A stretch of DNA of 28,414 bases from JBBTTE01 sp038064375 (GTDB lineage Bacteria; Patescibacteriota; Saccharimonadia; Saccharimonadales; UBA4665), in NCBI GenBank assembly GCA_038064375.1, contig JBBTTF010000006.1, forward strand, positions 1 to 28,414, written 5' to 3'. The notes below the pieces were generated by a model. It had not been told where the DNA came from and did no database searches. It worked only from the letters and a program-made list of their open reading frames with translations. The position numbers were made by a program, and so were the translations under genes. Below are positions 10,801-16,800 of the stretch, piece after piece; the first letter of the stretch is position 1, and every line of letters begins with the position of its first letter.

Positions 10801-13800
10801 CTAGAATTAATTATCAGGTTAGGCGTAGCTAGAGTGTCCATGCTCAACAAGTTGGTGCCGTTAGAGTTCTGGACTTGGAAGGCCGTGGCAGAAGCTCCAC
10901 TGCTAAACAAGGCATTTCCACTTACCCCAAGATTACCGTTAAACTGCGAGCTGTCGAATACGGTTAGTCCTCCCTGTATAGAGGCGCTACCGCCTATTGA
11001 GGCATCCCCGTTTGTGGTCAGCGTGCCAGTTTCTAGGCCACCAGTCTCTAGTTGCTGAATGTAGGCGCCGCCGACGTCGAAGACTTCCAAGCTTGCTCCA
11101 ACCGCAACATAGGCGTAGCGACCTTGGACTTGGAGATCTACTGGAGTACCTCCAGTTGCATAACTACCGACTGATGTTGGAGTAACTGGATCTGATATAT
11201 CAATTGTTTCTAATAAATCAGTGCCGACGACGTAGGCGTAGCGACCTTGGACATAGACGACATAAGGATCGTTAGCAGTTGTAGCTACTGATCCGTAAAG
11301 AGTTGGGCTGGCTGGGTTACTAATGTCGAAGATTTGTAATTCTTGAGTTTGAGTAGTGACCACGTAAGCAAAGCGACCTTGGACATAGACAGAGTGCGGC
11401 TGGCTAAATGCCCCTGTTGATACGCTGCCAGCACTAACTGGATTAGCGGGGTTGCCGACGTCAAAGATTTGTAGAGTATTATTGCCGGCAATGTATGCGT
11501 AGCGGCCTTGTACAAAGATGCTAAGCGGACTGCTGGAGGCTACACTGCCTGCAAATGTTGGATTAGTAGGATTGCTGACATCAATGATTCGCAGCGTGTT
11601 GGTGCCATAAGCCGCTACGTAGGCGTAGCGGCCCTGAACATATATAAATTCGGGGTTAGATATACCACTAAGGCTGCCGACAGCCGTTGGGCTGGCTGGG
11701 TTACTGACGTCGAAAATTTGTAACGAGCCTGTGCCGTTGTTTACGACGTAGGCGTAGCGGCCCTGAACGTAGACACCACGCGGATCAGTAGCAGTTATAG
11801 CAGTACCCACTTGAACTGGGGCATTTGGATCTGTGATATCAAATATATCCAGAGAATCCGTACCTGTAGTGTGGACGACATAAGCATACTTACCTTGTAC
11901 GTGCAAAGAGTACACTCCAGCACCCGTGCTCACCGAACTTCCGCCAGTAGTTATTGCCCCGCCGACGTAAAGCTGTCCCGTTGGCGTGCCTATGCTACCG
12001 ATCGATACGCGCATGCTGGTGGTGTCGGCATTCAGGAGACTGATAGCCGCTGCATTTTGTATCTGGAAGGCCGCTGCTGAGTCAACTGTGTTTTGTTGTA
12101 ACAAAGTACCCGTGAATGTGTTGTCGCCTGTAAATGTCTGGGTTGTGTCAAGATACGCCACGTTGCTAAGAGTACCGCCGGCGTTGATGTCTGCTCCGTT
12201 GAGTTGGAAGGCGCCACCAACTGAGTTAATATTGCCTGCGCAAGCAAAATCACCAGTAGCGTTAGTGACAGTACAGCCAGTACTGGCTGAGCCGCCACCT
12301 AGCAGAATATTACCCGTGCTGGTGTTACCGATATTAATTACGCCTGATGTTGCGGCATCTAGATTGAGGTTCTGCCCCACACCACCAGCAACTACTGATA
12401 GACCACCAGTACTGTTAGTGAGTGTCGTGCTAGTGCCGAGACTGACAGTTCCGCTACCACCTTGCAAAGTTAGGTCGCCTGCTGCGGTACTAATAGTGGA
12501 GGCTGTGCCTGCTGTAAGGTTGATAGAGCTGCCGCCCTGCAGGCTGATCGCCCCTGCCGCACTATTGCCGATGTTGACTGCACCAGTTGATGTGCCTGTA
12601 TTGATGTTGGTGTCGAAGTTGGAGCTAGCATTGATATTGGCTACTGCACCACTGACCGTAAGACCTAGAGCGCCTTGCAGCAGACCAGCGCCGGAGTTTA
12701 CGCCTACAGCTGTTACAGCTCCTGCGTTAGTGACAGTGAAGTTTGTGCTGTTGATGAGGTTCGTGAAGGTACCAGCTATAGTTATGGCGTTGGTGGCTGT
12801 CCCAGCTGTATTGGTTAGATTGAGTAGATCGGTTGTTGTTCCGCCTCCGGCGTTACGGTTGATGGCTAGCCCAGCAGCTTGGGTGCCGGTAGTGTTAGTC
12901 AGGCTAATGTTCTGGCCGTTAGCAGCAAAGCCTTGGATTACATCAAGAGCTGTGGCGGCTGTGCCGGTGTTGGTGCCATTTACAGTTAAACCTACTACGC
13001 CGCTAGTGGCAGGAGTAATCGTGTTTGCTGCAGTATTAGTTGGGATTTGCTGAATGTAGTTACCGCTGACAGCTGCTGCTGCATACCCCGCACATACACT
13101 GCTAGTAGTACAAATGGTGGTTGAAGTGTCAGGTAGTGTGTAGGTTCTGGCAGCAGTTGCTCCAGTGAAGGCGGTGTAGGCACTGCCTGTTCCACCTAAG
13201 GATGCTGGTAGTAGTGCGTTGACACTCCATGTACCGGCACTGATGCTAGGAACACCAGTTGAGGCGCTTGTGTTGAGGCCGGTGCCGCCATAAGTTGAGC
13301 CGACTACGCCACTAGTGATCTGGTTGCCATTGATGGCAATTGGCGTACTAGCTGCAGCCGTAAGTCGACCTTGGGCATCAACTGTGAATGTAGCTACGCT
13401 ACTGGCTGAGCCGTAGCTGCCTAGAGTGACGGCTGTGTTGGCTAGATCAATTGTTGTGCTAGAACCTAGGGCTACACTACCGCCACCACTTAGGCCGGTG
13501 CCAGCTGTGACGGTCAATGCGCCGCTGTTAACTAGACGAGCGTTAGCTACTGTGCCGCTGCTAATGTTGCTGCCGTTTAGAGTTGTTAGGCCTGAGCCGT
13601 TGCCGGTGATGATGCCAGTCACACCGAGAGTTCCGGCAATAGTTGTATTGCCTGCTGCATCGACGCTGAACATGCTGACACTGCCGGCTTGAAGGTCTAA
13701 TAGGTTTCCGGTTGGGGTACCGTTTAGGTTGTTGGCAAATATCAAAGCTTGTCCTGCAGTTGGGTTGCCACTTTGAGTCACGCTTAGGGCTGAGTTAGTA

Positions 13801-16800
13801 CCGGAGTTAGTTAGACTCAATACTCCAGCTGCGCCGGAGTTGCTGTTGGTTAGACCTAGTAGAGTCCCTAGGTAACTAGCGCTGCTAGTGTCGTTAGCGT
13901 TCTTGGCAATGTAGCTTCCGCCAGTGCTTGGGGCATACCCCGCACATACACTGCTAGTAGTACAAATGGTGGTTGAAGTGTCAGGTAGTGTGTAGGTTCT
14001 GGCAGCAGTTGCTCCAGTGAAGGCGGTGTAGGCACTGCCTGTTCCACCTAAGGATGCTGGTAGTAGTGCGTTGACACTCCATGTACCGGCACTGATGCTA
14101 GGAACACCAGTTGAGGCGCTTGTGTTGAGGCCGGTGCCGCCATAAGTTGAGCCGACTACGCCACTAGTGATCTGGTTGCCATTGATGGCAATTGGCGTAC
14201 TAGCTGCAGCCGTAAGTCGACCTTGGGCATCAACTGTGAATGTAGCTACGCTACTGGCTGAGCCGTAGCTGCCTAGAGTGACGGCTGTGTTGGCTAGATC
14301 AATTGTTGTGCTAGAACCTAGGGCTACACTACCGCCACCACTTAGGCCGGTGCCAGCTGTGACGGTCAATGCGCCGCTGTTAACTAGACGAGCGTTAGCT
14401 ACTGTGCCGCTGCTAATGTTGCTGCCGTTTAGAGTTGTTAGGCCTGAGCCGTTGCCGGTAAAAATATTAGTGCCGATGTTGATGTTGCCGAAGCTGCCGC
14501 CAATCGAGCCAGCCGTAAGTGCGCCAGTACCAGTGATGCTGCTGAAGGTGCCAGCTTGTAGGTTGGTGTTGGTGATGAGGCCATCTACGAAGGCTGAGCC
14601 ATTGTATTGAAGGACTGATCCAGTTGTAGGAGTGCCAGAGATAGTTAGAGTCTCACCTTGTAGGCTAGCTATGGTTGGGTTGGGGTAGGTGCCTGTTAGG
14701 TCACCGCCGGCTGATCCAGTCGCGGTACAGTTATTGGAGGTTCGACAAACCGTGGAATCAACTGCTACATCGTTAGCGTTTACGGTTATGCCGTCACCCG
14801 CCCCGATGTCTAGTGTGGTGCTGCCACCAAGTGAGACAGAGCCGCCATTAATTAAACCGCCTCCGGCTGTGACAGTTAGAGCACCAGAACCAGTCAAGTA
14901 AGTGTTGGCTACAGTGCCACTGCTAATGTTGCTACCGTTGAGACTTGTCAAGGCGGAGCCATTCAGTACCGGTAAGAAGCCAGAGCCATCAAGCTGCACT
15001 AACTGGTTGATGCCGTTGAAGGTGTTGCCTTGCAGAGTTACATTAGCCGAGAGGCGAGCATCGGCTACAGTGCCACTGCTAATGTTGGTGCCGTTTAGAG
15101 TGGTTAGGCCTGAGCCGTTGCCGGTAAAAATATTAGTGCCGATGTTGATGTTGCCGAAGCTACCACCAATCGAGCCAGCCGTAAGTGCGCCAGTTCCGGT
15201 TATGTTGGCAAAGGTGCCAGCTTGGAGATCGGCGTCAACGATGGCACTGGTGCTCAAAACACCAAAGCCGTTGGTGTGGACTACGCCGACGGAGTTAAGA
15301 GCACTTAGAGTTGTCGTTCCAGAAATTGTTAGGCCACCAAATGTTGGCGAAGAAGTAGTAGCAATATCTTGGATGGTGTTGATGGTGCCGCTACTAGCTG
15401 TGAAGTTAGTAGAGTTGAACTGAGCAATACCCTTCTGGGTAGTGCTGGCGTCATCAATGGTGATAGTTCCAGCGCTACCAGTAGCGTTACTGAGTGCAAG
15501 GACCCCAGTTTGACCATCTAGGCTAGTCACGCCGCCGCCAGCGCCGCCGGTACAAGCTGCAAAGACTAGAACGCCGCCGCCGGAAGTAGTCAGACAGTCG
15601 CCGTTACTACCAACGGCTGTTGGCAAGGTGAGGCTGAAGTTCGAACCAGAGGCACCAGCCTGAAGCGTCACCGTGTTGCCATTTGTAGAGTTGTAGAAAG
15701 CAATCGATCCAGTGTTTGTGCTTGCCGTACCTAATGCGAGACTGCTGGCGCCTTGTATTGCTACGTTGCCCGAAGCAGTGACTGTACTGCCTGACTCACT
15801 AAGGGTTGAATCACCTATGGTGCCAGCACCTGTGAATATAGCTATATTGCCGGTCGTGCCACCACCAGTTATGCCACCTCCAACACCAGTACAGTTGGCC
15901 AGAGTATACAAACAAACAGTATCAGTAGCGCCGCCTGCGATACTTGGGAATTGAATAGTAGCGTTGCCTGCTCCGGTTGGGTTAAGGCCTTGTAGTATTA
16001 CCTGTCTAGAGCTAGTAGAGTTAGCCAAGTTAATACTACCGGCAGTTGTGCCCGGTATGCCAACGGTAAGGCTTCCGCCTTGTACGGTTAATGTGCCGGT
16101 AAAGTTAGCACTGCTGCTGATAGTTTGACCGTTTAATGTACCGCCAATTGTAGCGTTGTTAGTTACAGCTAGGGCTGTTCCGGCAGCTGTGAAGCTGTTG
16201 GTGCCCGTAGTAAAAGTATTGCCTTGATTGAGGTAGGCTACGTTAGTTAGGGTTCCGCCTGTGTTTATGTCGGTGCCGTTAATACGGTATGCGGAACCGG
16301 AAGTAACGTTTATGTCGCCGTTTACGTCCAAGGTGTAGGCAGCCGAGGCTTGGTTGATAGCGACCCTGCTATTAGTGGTATCGACCAGCAACGTGGCGGC
16401 CGAAGAAGCATTCTGGACTTGGAAGGCGGCAGTCGAATTGCTGGCAGTTTTGACTATAGTTCCAGTATTTAAGTCACCGGAGGCCGTAATGTTCACTCCG
16501 CCCGAGCCACCAGTAAGCATCAGGTTGGCATTAATACCTGAGGCGACTGCCACGTTTGCCCCATCACCCCCTAAGATAGAAATATTACCAAACTCGGCGC
16601 TGGTTATATCAATATTATTGATGGCATTGACTGTTATGTTGTTTTGGCTAGTTAGCCACACATCACCAGTGCCACCCCGCAGATACAGCGCGCTTGAACC
16701 ACTGGTGGTTCCTACTGTTGTAGTGTGATTGGTGGCATTGGTGCCAACGTTAACGGCACCCGTTCCGTTACTCTGAAGGTTTAGGGTAGTGTTCGTCCCG

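Noticed and set aside
11986..13053. 355-codon open frame on the plus strand
   Set aside because: It lies wholly antisense to the giant gene. Its Val/Pro/Leu-rich composition is what the complement of Gly/Thr/Ala/Asn-rich repeats gives. The same applies to the other plus-strand frames over 1875-19334 and 20081-28414.
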